Position numbers and translations under genes: made by a program. A stretch of 15,244 bases of DNA from Candidatus Bipolaricaulota bacterium (GTDB lineage: Bacteria; Bipolaricaulota; Bipolaricaulia; Bipolaricaulales; Bipolaricaulaceae): NCBI GenBank assembly GCA_027027485.1, contig JALVLL010000061.1:1-15244 (forward strand), read 5' to 3'. Positions 7,638 to 14,040 of the stretch are shown here, one piece after another (position 1 is the stretch's first letter; every line of letters begins with the position of its first letter). Under the pieces are notes generated by a model. That model saw only the letters and a program-made list of their open reading frames with translations, was not told where the DNA came from and searched no databases.

Positions 7638-8891
7638 GTGGCGAACCAGGACCACAACCCTTTCGCAATGGCCCAACGTCAGCTCGATGAGGCGGCCAAG
7701 ATCCTGAAGCTGGAGCCCCATGTCCACGAGTTCCTGCGCTGGCCCATGCGGGAGTTCCACGTGCGGATCCCCGTGCGGATGGACGATGGGTCCGTGAAGA
7801 TCTTCGAGGGATTCCGGGTCCAGTACAACGACGCCCGCGGCCCCACCAAGGGAGGGATCCGCTTCCACCCCCAGGAGACCCTCGATACCGTTCGGGCTCT
7901 GGCGGCGTGGATGACCTGGAAGACCGCGGTGATGGACCTCCCCTTGGGCGGCGGGAAGGGGGGCGTGGTCTGCAACCCCAAGGAGATGTCCGAGAGGGAG
8001 CTCGAGGCCCTCTCCCGCGGCTACATCCGTGCCCTCGGACACTACATCGGCCCGGACATCGATGTGCCCGCCCCCGACGTCTACACCAACCCCCAGATCA
8101 TGGCCTGGATGATGGACGAATACGTGAAGATGAAGGGGGAATACGAGCCCGGGGTGATCACTGGAAAGCCCCTTCCCCTGGGGGGCTCCGCGGGGAGGCT
8201 CGATGCCACCGCCAGGGGCGGCGTCTATGCCGTGCGCGAGGCCGCCAAGGTCCTGGGCCTCGACCTCAAAGGGGCCACCTGTGCCATCCAGGGCTATGGG
8301 AACGCCGGCCAGTTCGCCCACAAGCTCGCCGCCGAGATCCTGGGGATGAAGGTGGTGGCGGTCTCCGACTCCAAGGGGGGCATCTACAACCCCGAGGGGC
8401 TCCCCTACGGGGAGGTCCTCGAGTTCAAGCGGGAGAACGGCACCGTGGTGGGCTTCCCCGGCGCCCAGGCGATATCCAACGCCGAGCTCCTGGAGCTCGA
8501 TGTGGTGGTCCTCTTCCCCGCGGCGCTCGAGAACCAGATCACCGAGGAGAACGCCGACCGGATCAAGGCCAAGATCGTGGCCGAGCTCGCCAACGGCCCC
8601 ACCACCCCCGAGGCCGACGTGATCCTACACCAGCGTGGGGTCTACGTGATCCCGGACTTCCTCTGTAACGCCGGGGGCGTCACCGTTTCCTATTTCGAGC
8701 AGGTACAGAACGCCTACAACTTCTATTGGCCGGACAAGGAGGTCTACCAGCGGCTCGACGAGAAGATGACCGCCGCCTTCCACGCCGTACACGAGGCCGC
8801 CCGCAGTTACAACGTCCACAACCGGCTCGGGGCGTATGTGGTGGCGGTGAGCCGGGTGGTGGAGGCCATGAAGCTCCGCGGCTGGGTGTGA
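7638..8891 (+). CDS. gdhA: Glutamate dehydrogenase
   Basis: Interconverts glutamate with 2-oxoglutarate plus ammonia using NAD(P)(H). The 417-residue chain is the hexameric bacterial/archaeal short type. Substrate-site lysines match family spacing: K71 (PTKGGIRFHP), K95 (MTWKTAV) and catalytic K107 (LGGGKGGV), plus catalytic Asp147 (PAPDVYTN); the spacing equals clostridial K89/K113/K125/D165. The dinucleotide fold has QGYGNAGQ (G219-x-G221-x2-G224) followed by VVAVSDSKGGIYN. Cofactor preference cannot be read safely. GTG 7638 is preferred: GGAGG at 7626-7630 is 7 nt away, whereas the in-frame ATG at 7632 is only 1 nt after it. It lies directly behind the glutamate-synthase-like gene and ends before a strong terminator, so both probably share one transcript. 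Confidence 0.96.
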   Translation: MANQDHNPFAMAQRQLDEAAKILKLEPHVHEFLRWPMREFHVRIPVRMDDGSVKIFEGFRVQYNDARGPTKGGIRFHPQETLDTVRALAAWMTWKTAVMDLPLGGGKGGVVCNPKEMSERELEALSRGYIRALGHYIGPDIDVPAPDVYTNPQIMAWMMDEYVKMKGEYEPGVITGKPLPLGGSAGRLDATARGGVYAVREAAKVLGLDLKGATCAIQGYGNAGQFAHKLAAEILGMKVVAVSDSKGGIYNPEGLPYGEVLEFKRENGTVVGFPGAQAISNAELLELDVVVLFPAALENQITEENADRIKAKIVAELANGPTTPEADVILHQRGVYVIPDFLCNAGGVTVSYFEQVQNAYNFYWPDKEVYQRLDEKMTAAFHAVHEAARSYNVHNRLGAYVVAVSRVVEAMKLRGWV

Positions 8892-8912
8892 AGGAAGGAG
8901 GATTCGAAGAGG

Positions 8913-8945
8913 AAAGGGGGGCGCTTACGCGCCCCCCTTTTGTTT
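8913..8945 (+). terminator. Strong terminator between convergent genes
   Basis: A perfect 12-bp stem, AAAGGGGGGCGC at 8913-8924 paired with GCGCCCCCCTTT at 8929-8940, with loop TTAC and then TGTTT. It starts 21 nt after the gdhA stop. The minus-strand thioredoxin-CcdA gene ends at 8966, so the same hairpin could also stop transcription from that side, although its minus-strand tail (CCCTTTCCTC) is less T-rich. Confidence 0.88.
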
Positions 8946-8965
8946 CACCTTGAGAAAGCTCGAAG

Positions 8966-10138
8966 TCAGAGGTAGCCGAGCTGCACCGCGGTGATCATCC
9001 CCACTCCCAAGAGGAACATCACCAGTCCCGCCACGAAATGCAAGGTGCCCAATCGGGCCGAGCGCCACCGCTCCGCCCGGGCGGTGGTGGTGAAGCCGAA
9101 ATGGACCCCCAGGGTGATGACAAGGAGGGGGAGGACGAAGATCAGGTTGTAGAAGAGGAGATACAGGATCCCCTCGAGGCGGGTGCTCGTTTTGGAGATC
9201 AAAGCGAGAATGGCGATGTAGGGGCCGGAGGAACAGGGGAGGAGGAAAAAGGAGTCCAACACCCCCACGACGAACGCGCCGGGGATGGTGATGGCGGAGC
9301 TCGTGAGCTTCTTGACGATGGGGCGCCAACGCTGGGGCACCTCTACGGTGAACCACTTCCCGTAGGCGAAGAAGTCCTTCATGTTCCAAAGGCCAAGGAG
9401 GATGGCCAGGGAAGAGACCGCGATGATGAAGGGGCGCTGCACCCCGGCCGTCTGTATCGCGGTAAAGATCCCGAGGCCCATGAGGAAGTACGAGATGTAG
9501 ATAGCGGCGATGAAGGAGAGGCCGGCCCAGATGACCTTGCCCCTCTTCCCCACCACAAGGAGCGTCCCTAGGAGGAGCACGAGCACCGCGAAGGTGCAGG
9601 GATTCACCGAATCCGCGGCCGCGGCGAGGACCAATGCCGGGATGGTAAGCGCCTCCGCGAGCCCGCCGCCCTCCTCCCCCTCTATCCTCTCCAGGGGGGA
9701 GCCGGCCCCGCTTTCCAGGGCCTCGATGACGGCGTCCTCCAACGCGAACTCCTCCGATGCCCCGACGGCGGTGCTCAGGAGCTCACCGCCCTTGTAGACC
9801 TTGAGGCCGCCGGGAACGCCCCCGGTGGCGATGAGGGCGTAATCGCCCACGAAGATCAGAGGGGTGTAAAGCTCCCCCAGGAGTGCCCGGAGCTCCTCGT
9901 CATCCTTGACGACCCCATAGGCCTTGAGGAGCTTGGCGAGGATATCGGAGCTTTCCGGATCCGCCACGTCCAGGTACCTGACTTTGAGCTCCGGATATGA
10001 GGGGAGGATCTGGCCCTCTAGAAACTCCTTTATCCTGGCACAATGGGAGCACCCGTGGCGCTCGAAGAAGACGAGCTCCGTACCCAGCGCTGCCAACGAG
10101 AAAACGACGACACCCAACACCACAAGGGCTTTCCTCAT
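8966..10138 (-). CDS. Exported thioredoxin-like domain fused to CcdA-type membrane thiol transporter
   Basis: A 390-residue membrane protein likely to carry reducing equivalents across the membrane to extracytoplasmic thiols. Residues 1-20 form a signal peptide or anchor. Residues about 21-145 are a thioredoxin-like domain with FFERHGCSHC (Cys30, Cys33) and the cis-proline region YTPLIFVGDY (Pro93). Residues about 162-390 hold six hydrophobic helices (near 163-193, 203-228, 236-252, 283-312, 321-347, 364-388) with the paired CcdA/DsbD cysteines in DSVNPCTFAV (Cys181) and LLPCSSGPY (Cys302). That is the DsbD/CcdA layout with a thioredoxin-like domain at the N-terminus. ATG 10138 follows GGAGG (10143-10147) at 4 nt. 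It is downstream of, and co-directional with, the DUF1573-rhodanese gene. Cytochrome c maturation is a known role for CcdA, but no ccs/ccm genes are visible here. Confidence 0.87.
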   Translation of the reverse strand: MRKALVVLGVVVFSLAALGTELVFFERHGCSHCARIKEFLEGQILPSYPELKVRYLDVADPESSDILAKLLKAYGVVKDDEELRALLGELYTPLIFVGDYALIATGGVPGGLKVYKGGELLSTAVGASEEFALEDAVIEALESGAGSPLERIEGEEGGGLAEALTIPALVLAAAADSVNPCTFAVLVLLLGTLLVVGKRGKVIWAGLSFIAAIYISYFLMGLGIFTAIQTAGVQRPFIIAVSSLAILLGLWNMKDFFAYGKWFTVEVPQRWRPIVKKLTSSAITIPGAFVVGVLDSFFLLPCSSGPYIAILALISKTSTRLEGILYLLFYNLIFVLPLLVITLGVHFGFTTTARAERWRSARLGTLHFVAGLVMFLLGVGMITAVQLGYL

Positions 10139-10164
10139 GGGGCCTCCGGTTTTTCCAAGGGAAG

Positions 10165-10186
10165 GGGCCGGGGGTACCCCCGGCCC
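10165..10186 (-). repeat. Perfect 22-bp GC palindrome between the two minus-strand genes
   Basis: Positions 10165-10186 read GGGCCGGGGGTACCCCCGGC plus CC and are identical on both strands. As RNA they make a 9-bp hairpin with loop GUAC, 10 nt after the DUF1573-rhodanese stop and 18 nt before the GGAGG of the thioredoxin-CcdA gene. There is no T-tract on either side. It may be an intercistronic processing or stability hairpin, a partial terminator, or a protein site. Confidence 0.7.
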
Positions 10187-10196
10187 TCCTGTCGCC

Positions 10197-11249
10197 CTAC
10201 TCGGAACTCACCCAAAGGAGGCCGCCATAGCGGCTCCTCCACTGCTCCAAGCCGCCAAGGAGACAGTAGGCGTTATAGCCCTGGGAACGGAGATATCTGG
10301 CGGCGGAGCACGCCCTGGAGCCGTCCTCGTCGATGCACCAGATGGTGATCCTCGCCCCTTGGGGCGCGGATTTGGGGATGTGGGAGGCGACCCACTGGGG
10401 GAGCGTTCCCGTATCGACGTTTATGGATCCCGCGATATGCCCCTCTAGGTAATCCTCCGGCGCCCGCACATCCAACATCACGATGTACCGCTCGAGCAAC
10501 CTGGAGGGATCCACGGCATACCTTCCGCCTTCCACGGCCCGGCCGGAGAAGGTGAGGGCCCCTTCCCCACCGAACTCGATGAGGAAGTTCCCGTAGCGGG
10601 CCTGCCATCCCACGAGCCCGCCCTTGAGGAAGCGGCTGAACCTGTAGCCGAGGGCCACCAGCCTCCGGGCCGCCTCGGCGGAACGCTCCCCTGTCTCGTC
10701 GTAAAGGTAAATGAGGAGCGACTTCGGGAACGGGGAAAGCCGCTCCTCGAGCTCATCCAAGGGGATGTTCACGGCGCCCAGGAGGTGTGCCCTGGCGTAC
10801 TCCTCGGGGGAACGTACGTCCACGAGGAGATAGAGCTCGTACTTCAAGTACCAGCCCGAGCGCTCGTGGGGCTCCGCCGGCCTGACGTAGCCCTTGATGG
10901 TAAGGGCGAGCTTGGGGGTGACGGGGTCGTTGGTGTAAACCCAGATAATCTTCTGCACGTGCCTTCCCCCGAAGCCAGTGGAGTTGAAGGTGGCCACGAG
11001 CTCGATGGACTCGCCGGGCATGAGGGTTTTCTTCGGGAGGGCCGCCACGGTGCAGCCGCAGCTCGTGTATGGATCCCGGGTGAAGACCAGGGGTTCATCG
11101 CCCACGTTCTTTATCACGAAGGCGTGCTGGACGATAACCCCTTCCTTCACCTCGCCGAAATCGTACACCGGCTGATCCACCGCCACCCTGGGCGCTGCGG
11201 CCGCCAAAAGCGGAACCATGAAGGCAAGAAAAGCCGCCAGCTTCCTCAT
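10197..11249 (-). CDS. Exported DUF1573 protein with two rhodanese domains
   Basis: A 350-residue secreted or periplasmic protein. Residues 1-19 are a Sec signal peptide (cleavage likely after LLAAAA). Residues about 22-122 are a DUF1573 immunoglobulin-like domain, with YDFGEVKEGVIVQHAFVIKN and its hallmark TSCGCTV (Cys64, Cys66). Rhodanese 1 (about 138-222: LLVDVRSPEEYARAHLLGAV) has Leu182 where the catalytic Cys should be. Rhodanese 2 (about 250-345: MLDVRAPEDYLEGHIAGSIN) has Cys305 in ITIWCIDEDGSR, so only the second domain can carry a persulfide. ATG 11249 is chosen: GGAGG (11257-11261) lies 7 nt away but only 1 nt from the in-frame ATG at 11255. It is first in a two-gene unit with the thioredoxin-CcdA protein, a likely reductant for its cysteines (inference). 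Substrate unknown. Confidence 0.85.
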   Translation of the reverse strand: MRKLAAFLAFMVPLLAAAAPRVAVDQPVYDFGEVKEGVIVQHAFVIKNVGDEPLVFTRDPYTSCGCTVAALPKKTLMPGESIELVATFNSTGFGGRHVQKIIWVYTNDPVTPKLALTIKGYVRPAEPHERSGWYLKYELYLLVDVRSPEEYARAHLLGAVNIPLDELEERLSPFPKSLLIYLYDETGERSAEAARRLVALGYRFSRFLKGGLVGWQARYGNFLIEFGGEGALTFSGRAVEGGRYAVDPSRLLERYIVMLDVRAPEDYLEGHIAGSINVDTGTLPQWVASHIPKSAPQGARITIWCIDEDGSRACSAARYLRSQGYNAYCLLGGLEQWRSRYGGLLWVSSE

Positions 11250-11269
11250 CGACATCCCTCCTTCCGATC

Positions 11270-11288
11270 AAAATCCTCACGGATTTTA
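11270..11288 (-). promoter_or_regulatory. Dyad overlapping a -10-like site upstream of the DUF1573 gene
   Basis: AAAATCC (11270-11276) and GGATTTT (11281-11287) form a perfect 7-bp inverted repeat around TCAC. On the minus strand TAAAAT (11288-11283; 5 of 6 to TATAAT) overlaps one arm and is 33 nt from the chosen ATG. The placement suits an operator or a 5' hairpin at the transcript start. I find no convincing -35 at 16-18 nt. Confidence 0.35.
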
Positions 11289-11339
11289 CAGCATCGAGAG
11301 CCGAACGGTTCCCCATTTTTTTCGTTCCGAAAGATTGCT

Positions 11340-11345
11340 TATAAT
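11340..11345 (+). promoter_or_regulatory. TATAAT -10 element for the mini-lipoprotein gene
   Basis: A perfect TATAAT ends 18 nt before the GTG start, so transcription should begin near 11352, right at the GGAGG. The -35 area (about 11317-11322) is only a T-run, and a TG lies one base off the extended -10 position. It may also drive pdxS-pdxT, which follow with no other clear promoter. Confidence 0.5.
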
Positions 11346-11363
11346 CCCACCCGGAGGTGGGTG

Positions 11364-11462
11364 GTGAAGTTCGTCAGGATCCTCGCCGCTTTCCTTTTGC
11401 TCGGTTCCGTGGCGGTCCTCCTCCTCGGGTGTGCCGGAGGGGGCTGCCCCACCTGCCCTTGA
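11364..11462 (+). CDS. 32-residue lipoprotein ending in CPTCP
   Basis: A very small gene with good start signals: TATAAT at 11340, GGAGG at 11353-11357, and GTG at 11364 six nt later (a GTG at 11361 is the alternative). The product has a basic N-terminus (MKFVRI), a hydrophobic stretch (about 7-21), and the lipobox LLGC with lipid-acceptor Cys23. The predicted mature peptide is just ten residues, CAGGGCPTCP, containing a CxxC pair (Cys28, Cys31) besides the lipidated Cys. I do not recognise a family. It faces the DUF1573-rhodanese/thioredoxin-CcdA genes across about 100 nt and precedes pdxS by 65 nt. A surface-tethered thiol or metal-binding peptide is possible, as is a lipoprotein with no role for the Cys pair. 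Too short for composition statistics; it rests on the start signals and the lipobox. Confidence 0.6.
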   Translation: MKFVRILAAFLLLGSVAVLLLGCAGGGCPTCP

Positions 11463-11527
11463 ATTAAGGGGAGATCTGGTCCAGGATAAGCTTCGAGGGA
11501 AGCCTTAGACCCCGAGGTGAGGAGGGT

Positions 11528-12403
11528 ATGAGAAAGGGAACCTACCGGGTGAAGACCGGTTTCGCCGAGATGTTCAAGGGCGGGGTGATCATGGACGTGA
11601 CCACCCCCGAGCAGGCCCGGATCGCCGAGGAAGCCGGGGCGGTGGCCGTCATGGCCCTGGAGCGGGTCCCCGCCGACATCCGAAAGCAGGGCGGGGTGGC
11701 CCGCATGGCCGATCCCAAACGCATAAAGGAGATCATGAAGGCCGTCTCCATCCCCGTCATGGCCAAGTGCCGCATTGGCCACATCGCCGAGGCCAGGATC
11801 CTGGAGGCCCTGGGGGTGGACTTCATCGACGAGTCCGAGGTCCTCACCCCGGCCGACCCCTTCAACCACATCGACAAGTGGCAGTTCAAGGTCCCGTTCG
11901 TCTGCGGCTGCCGTGATCTCGGCGAGGCCGCGCGCAGGATCGCCGAAGGGGCCGCCATGATCCGCACCAAGGGCGAGGCCGGCACCGGGAACGTGGTGGA
12001 GGCCGTGCGCCACATGCGCATCCTCAACGATCAGATCCGCCGCCTCCGGGACATGTCCCGGGCGGAGCTCGTTTCCTACGCCAAAGAGCTCGGCGCCCCG
12101 GTGGAGGTCCTGGAGATGATCCAGGAGCTGGGGCGGCTCCCGGTGGTCAATTTCGCCGCGGGCGGCATCGCCACCCCCGCCGATGCGGCCCTGATGAGGA
12201 TGCTCGGGGCCGACGGGGTCTTCGTGGGAAGTGGGATCTTTAAGTCCGAGGACCCCGAGAAGCGCGCCCGGGCCATCGTCCTCGCCACGGCCCACTACGA
12301 CGACCCCGAGCTCCTGGCGGAGGTGTCCGAGGACCTCGGGGAGCCCATGCCCGGGATCGCCATCGAGGAGATCCCCCAGGAGCAACTCATGCAGTACCGA
12401 TGA
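11528..12403 (+). CDS. pdxS: Pyridoxal 5'-phosphate synthase, PdxS subunit
   Basis: PdxS condenses ribose 5-phosphate, glyceraldehyde 3-phosphate and ammonia into PLP, the DXP-independent vitamin B6 route. At 291 residues it is full length. Seen: GGVIMDVTTPEQARIAEEAG with Asp23, PVMAKCRIGHIAEA with Lys80 (Schiff base to the pentose), MIRTKGEAGTGNVVEA with the second catalytic Lys148, and the phosphate-binding GGIATPADAALM and VFVGSGIFKS. Conservation is high throughout. ATG 11528 follows GAGGAGGG at 11518-11525. The stop overlaps the pdxT start (ATGA, 12400-12403), as expected for subunits of the 12+12 PdxS-PdxT complex. I see no promoter of its own, so it may share the transcript of the mini-lipoprotein. 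Confidence 0.98.
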   Translation: MRKGTYRVKTGFAEMFKGGVIMDVTTPEQARIAEEAGAVAVMALERVPADIRKQGGVARMADPKRIKEIMKAVSIPVMAKCRIGHIAEARILEALGVDFIDESEVLTPADPFNHIDKWQFKVPFVCGCRDLGEAARRIAEGAAMIRTKGEAGTGNVVEAVRHMRILNDQIRRLRDMSRAELVSYAKELGAPVEVLEMIQELGRLPVVNFAAGGIATPADAALMRMLGADGVFVGSGIFKSEDPEKRARAIVLATAHYDDPELLAEVSEDLGEPMPGIAIEEIPQEQLMQYR

Positions 12404-12960
12404 GGATCGGTGTCGTCGCCGTCCAGGGGGACGTGCGGGAGCACCTGCGCGCCCTGGGGCGGCTCGGGATCGAAGCGGTGCCCGTCCTCAAACCCGTACA
12501 TCTCGAGGGGGTGAAGGGCCTCGTCTTCCCCGGCGGGGAAAGCACCGCCATTTGGAGGCTCCTCAAGTGGTCCGGATTGGTGGAACCCATCGAGGAGCTC
12601 CACCGTGAGGGGATCCCCATCTTCGGGACCTGTGCGGGGATGGTCCTTCTGGCGAAGGAGATCGTCAACTGGCCCGAGCGCTTCTTCGGATTCATCGATA
12701 TCGCCGTGGAGCGTAACGCCTCGGGGAGACAGGTGGACTCGTTCGAGACGGAATTGGAGGTGAAGGCGATCGGGAGGGTGCCGGCGGTCTTCATCCGCGC
12801 CCCCTATATCAGGAGGGTGGGGCCGGGCGTGGAGATCCTGGCCGAACACGAAGGGGCACCGGTGATGGCCCGGGAAGGGAGGGTCCTCGTGGCGAGCTTT
12901 CACCCCGAGCTCACCGACGACCTGCGGGTGTACGAACTTTTCCTTAAAATGTGTGCCTGA
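12400..12960 (+). CDS. pdxT: Pyridoxal 5'-phosphate synthase, glutaminase subunit PdxT
   Basis: PdxT hydrolyses glutamine and channels ammonia to PdxS. The 186 residues form a class I glutamine amidotransferase. Catalytic Cys78 is in IFGTCAGMVLLA, and the His168/Glu170 pair is in VASFHPELTDD. GVVAVQGDVREH at the N-terminus and the oxyanion segment FPGGESTAIWRLL are family signatures; ERNASGRQVDSFE and FIRAPYI are also diagnostic of PdxT. The start overlaps the pdxS stop by 4 nt, pointing to coupled translation. gap begins 24 nt after the stop. Confidence 0.98.
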   Translation: MRIGVVAVQGDVREHLRALGRLGIEAVPVLKPVHLEGVKGLVFPGGESTAIWRLLKWSGLVEPIEELHREGIPIFGTCAGMVLLAKEIVNWPERFFGFIDIAVERNASGRQVDSFETELEVKAIGRVPAVFIRAPYIRRVGPGVEILAEHEGAPVMAREGRVLVASFHPELTDDLRVYELFLKMCA

Positions 12961-12984
12961 TTCCCCGCGGAAAGGAGAGTGAAG

Positions 12985-14040
12985 ATGGCACCAGTGAGGG
13001 TAGCGATAAACGGCTTCGGTAGGATCGGCAGGGTCTTCACCCGGATCGCGGCGAAGGATCCGGAGATCGAGATCGTGGGGATCAACGACCTCCTCTTCTA
13101 CAACAAGAAGAAGGACACCTTCAACGCCAAGTGGGCAGCACACCTTCTCAAATACGATACCGTCTACGGACCTTATGACCTGGACGTGGCCCTGGTGGGC
13201 CAGGACCGCCTGAGGATAGGCGATCGTCCCGAGATCCGGCTCACCGCCGTCCCGAACCCGGCGGAGCTTCCCTGGAGGGACCTGGATGTGGACGTGGTGA
13301 TCGAGGCCACCGGGGTCTTCCGGGACCCCGACAAGGCCAAGGGGCACTTGGATGCCGGGGCCAAGAAGGTCCTCATCACCGCCCCGCCCCGCGGCGAGAG
13401 GGCCAAGGAGACCCTCCAGATCCTCTGGCGGGTCAACGAAGGCGAGTACGAGAAGAGGGGAAAGCCCGATATCGTCTCCGCCGCCTCCTGCACCACCAAC
13501 TCCCTGGGCCCGGTGGTGAAGGTGCTGCACGAGGTCTTCGGCATCGAGAACGGCTTCCTCACCACCGTCCACGCCTACACCAACGACCAGCGGATCGTGG
13601 ACGCCTTCCACGACGATCTCGCCCGGGCCCGGGCCGCGGCGGCCAACATCATCCCCACCTCCACCGGCGCCGCCCGTGCCATCCCCGCCATCTTCCCGGA
13701 GCTCGAGGGCAAGATGGACGGGATAGCCATGCGGGTCCCCGTGCCCTGCGGCTCCGTCTCCGACTTCACCGCCACCCTGAAGCGGGAGGTGACGGTGGAG
13801 GAGGTGAACGAGGCTTTCCGCAAGGCCGCCGCGACGCCCCTGGGCGAGGTGATGAAGGTGGTGGAGGAGCCCATCGTCTCCTCCGACGTCCTGGGCGAGT
13901 CCCACTCGGCGGTGGTGGCCTTGGCCTACACCATGGTCCTTCCCAAGATGCCCAGGGTGGTGAAGGTCCTCTCCTTCTACGATAACGAGTGGGGCTACTG
14001 TTGCCGGCTTCTTGATGTGGCGAAATTCATCGTTAAGTGA
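12985..14040 (+). CDS. gap: Glyceraldehyde-3-phosphate dehydrogenase
   Basis: Oxidatively phosphorylates glyceraldehyde 3-phosphate to 1,3-bisphosphoglycerate in glycolysis, or the reverse. The 351-residue chain shows VAINGFGRIGRVF (nucleotide-binding glycines), GINDL with the Asp that favours NAD, the catalytic Cys169 in SAASCTTNS, His196 in TTVHAYTNDQ (27 residues on, as in other GAPDHs), STGAARAIPAIFPEL, and YDNEWGYCCRL. It is longer than the usual ~335 residues, partly because of an insertion FYNKKKDTFNAKW between IND and AHLLKYDTVYG. CGSVSDFT replaces the common NVSVVDLT. ATG 12985 is 7 nt after AGGAG (12973-12977); the in-frame GTG at 12979 is too close. It sits in the pdxS-pdxT unit and overlaps comF by 26 nt. 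Confidence 0.96.
   Translation: MAPVRVAINGFGRIGRVFTRIAAKDPEIEIVGINDLLFYNKKKDTFNAKWAAHLLKYDTVYGPYDLDVALVGQDRLRIGDRPEIRLTAVPNPAELPWRDLDVDVVIEATGVFRDPDKAKGHLDAGAKKVLITAPPRGERAKETLQILWRVNEGEYEKRGKPDIVSAASCTTNSLGPVVKVLHEVFGIENGFLTTVHAYTNDQRIVDAFHDDLARARAAAANIIPTSTGAARAIPAIFPELEGKMDGIAMRVPVPCGSVSDFTATLKREVTVEEVNEAFRKAAATPLGEVMKVVEEPIVSSDVLGESHSAVVALAYTMVLPKMPRVVKVLSFYDNEWGYCCRLLDVAKFIVK

Noticed and set aside
11459..11490. TTGAAT ... GATAAG as a separate pdxS promoter
   Set aside because: The spacer is about 20 nt and the -10 match is weak; it also overlaps the end of the mini-lipoprotein gene.
11463..11527. Possible riboswitch or leader RNA before pdxS
   Set aside because: Only 65 nt, with no stable fold or aptamer-like conserved core that I can identify.
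12295..13905. 536-residue minus-strand open frame opposite pdxT and gap
   Set aside because: Composition is typical of an antisense shadow (HHH, GGG, DDD runs), with no domain seen; the plus-strand genes are certain.
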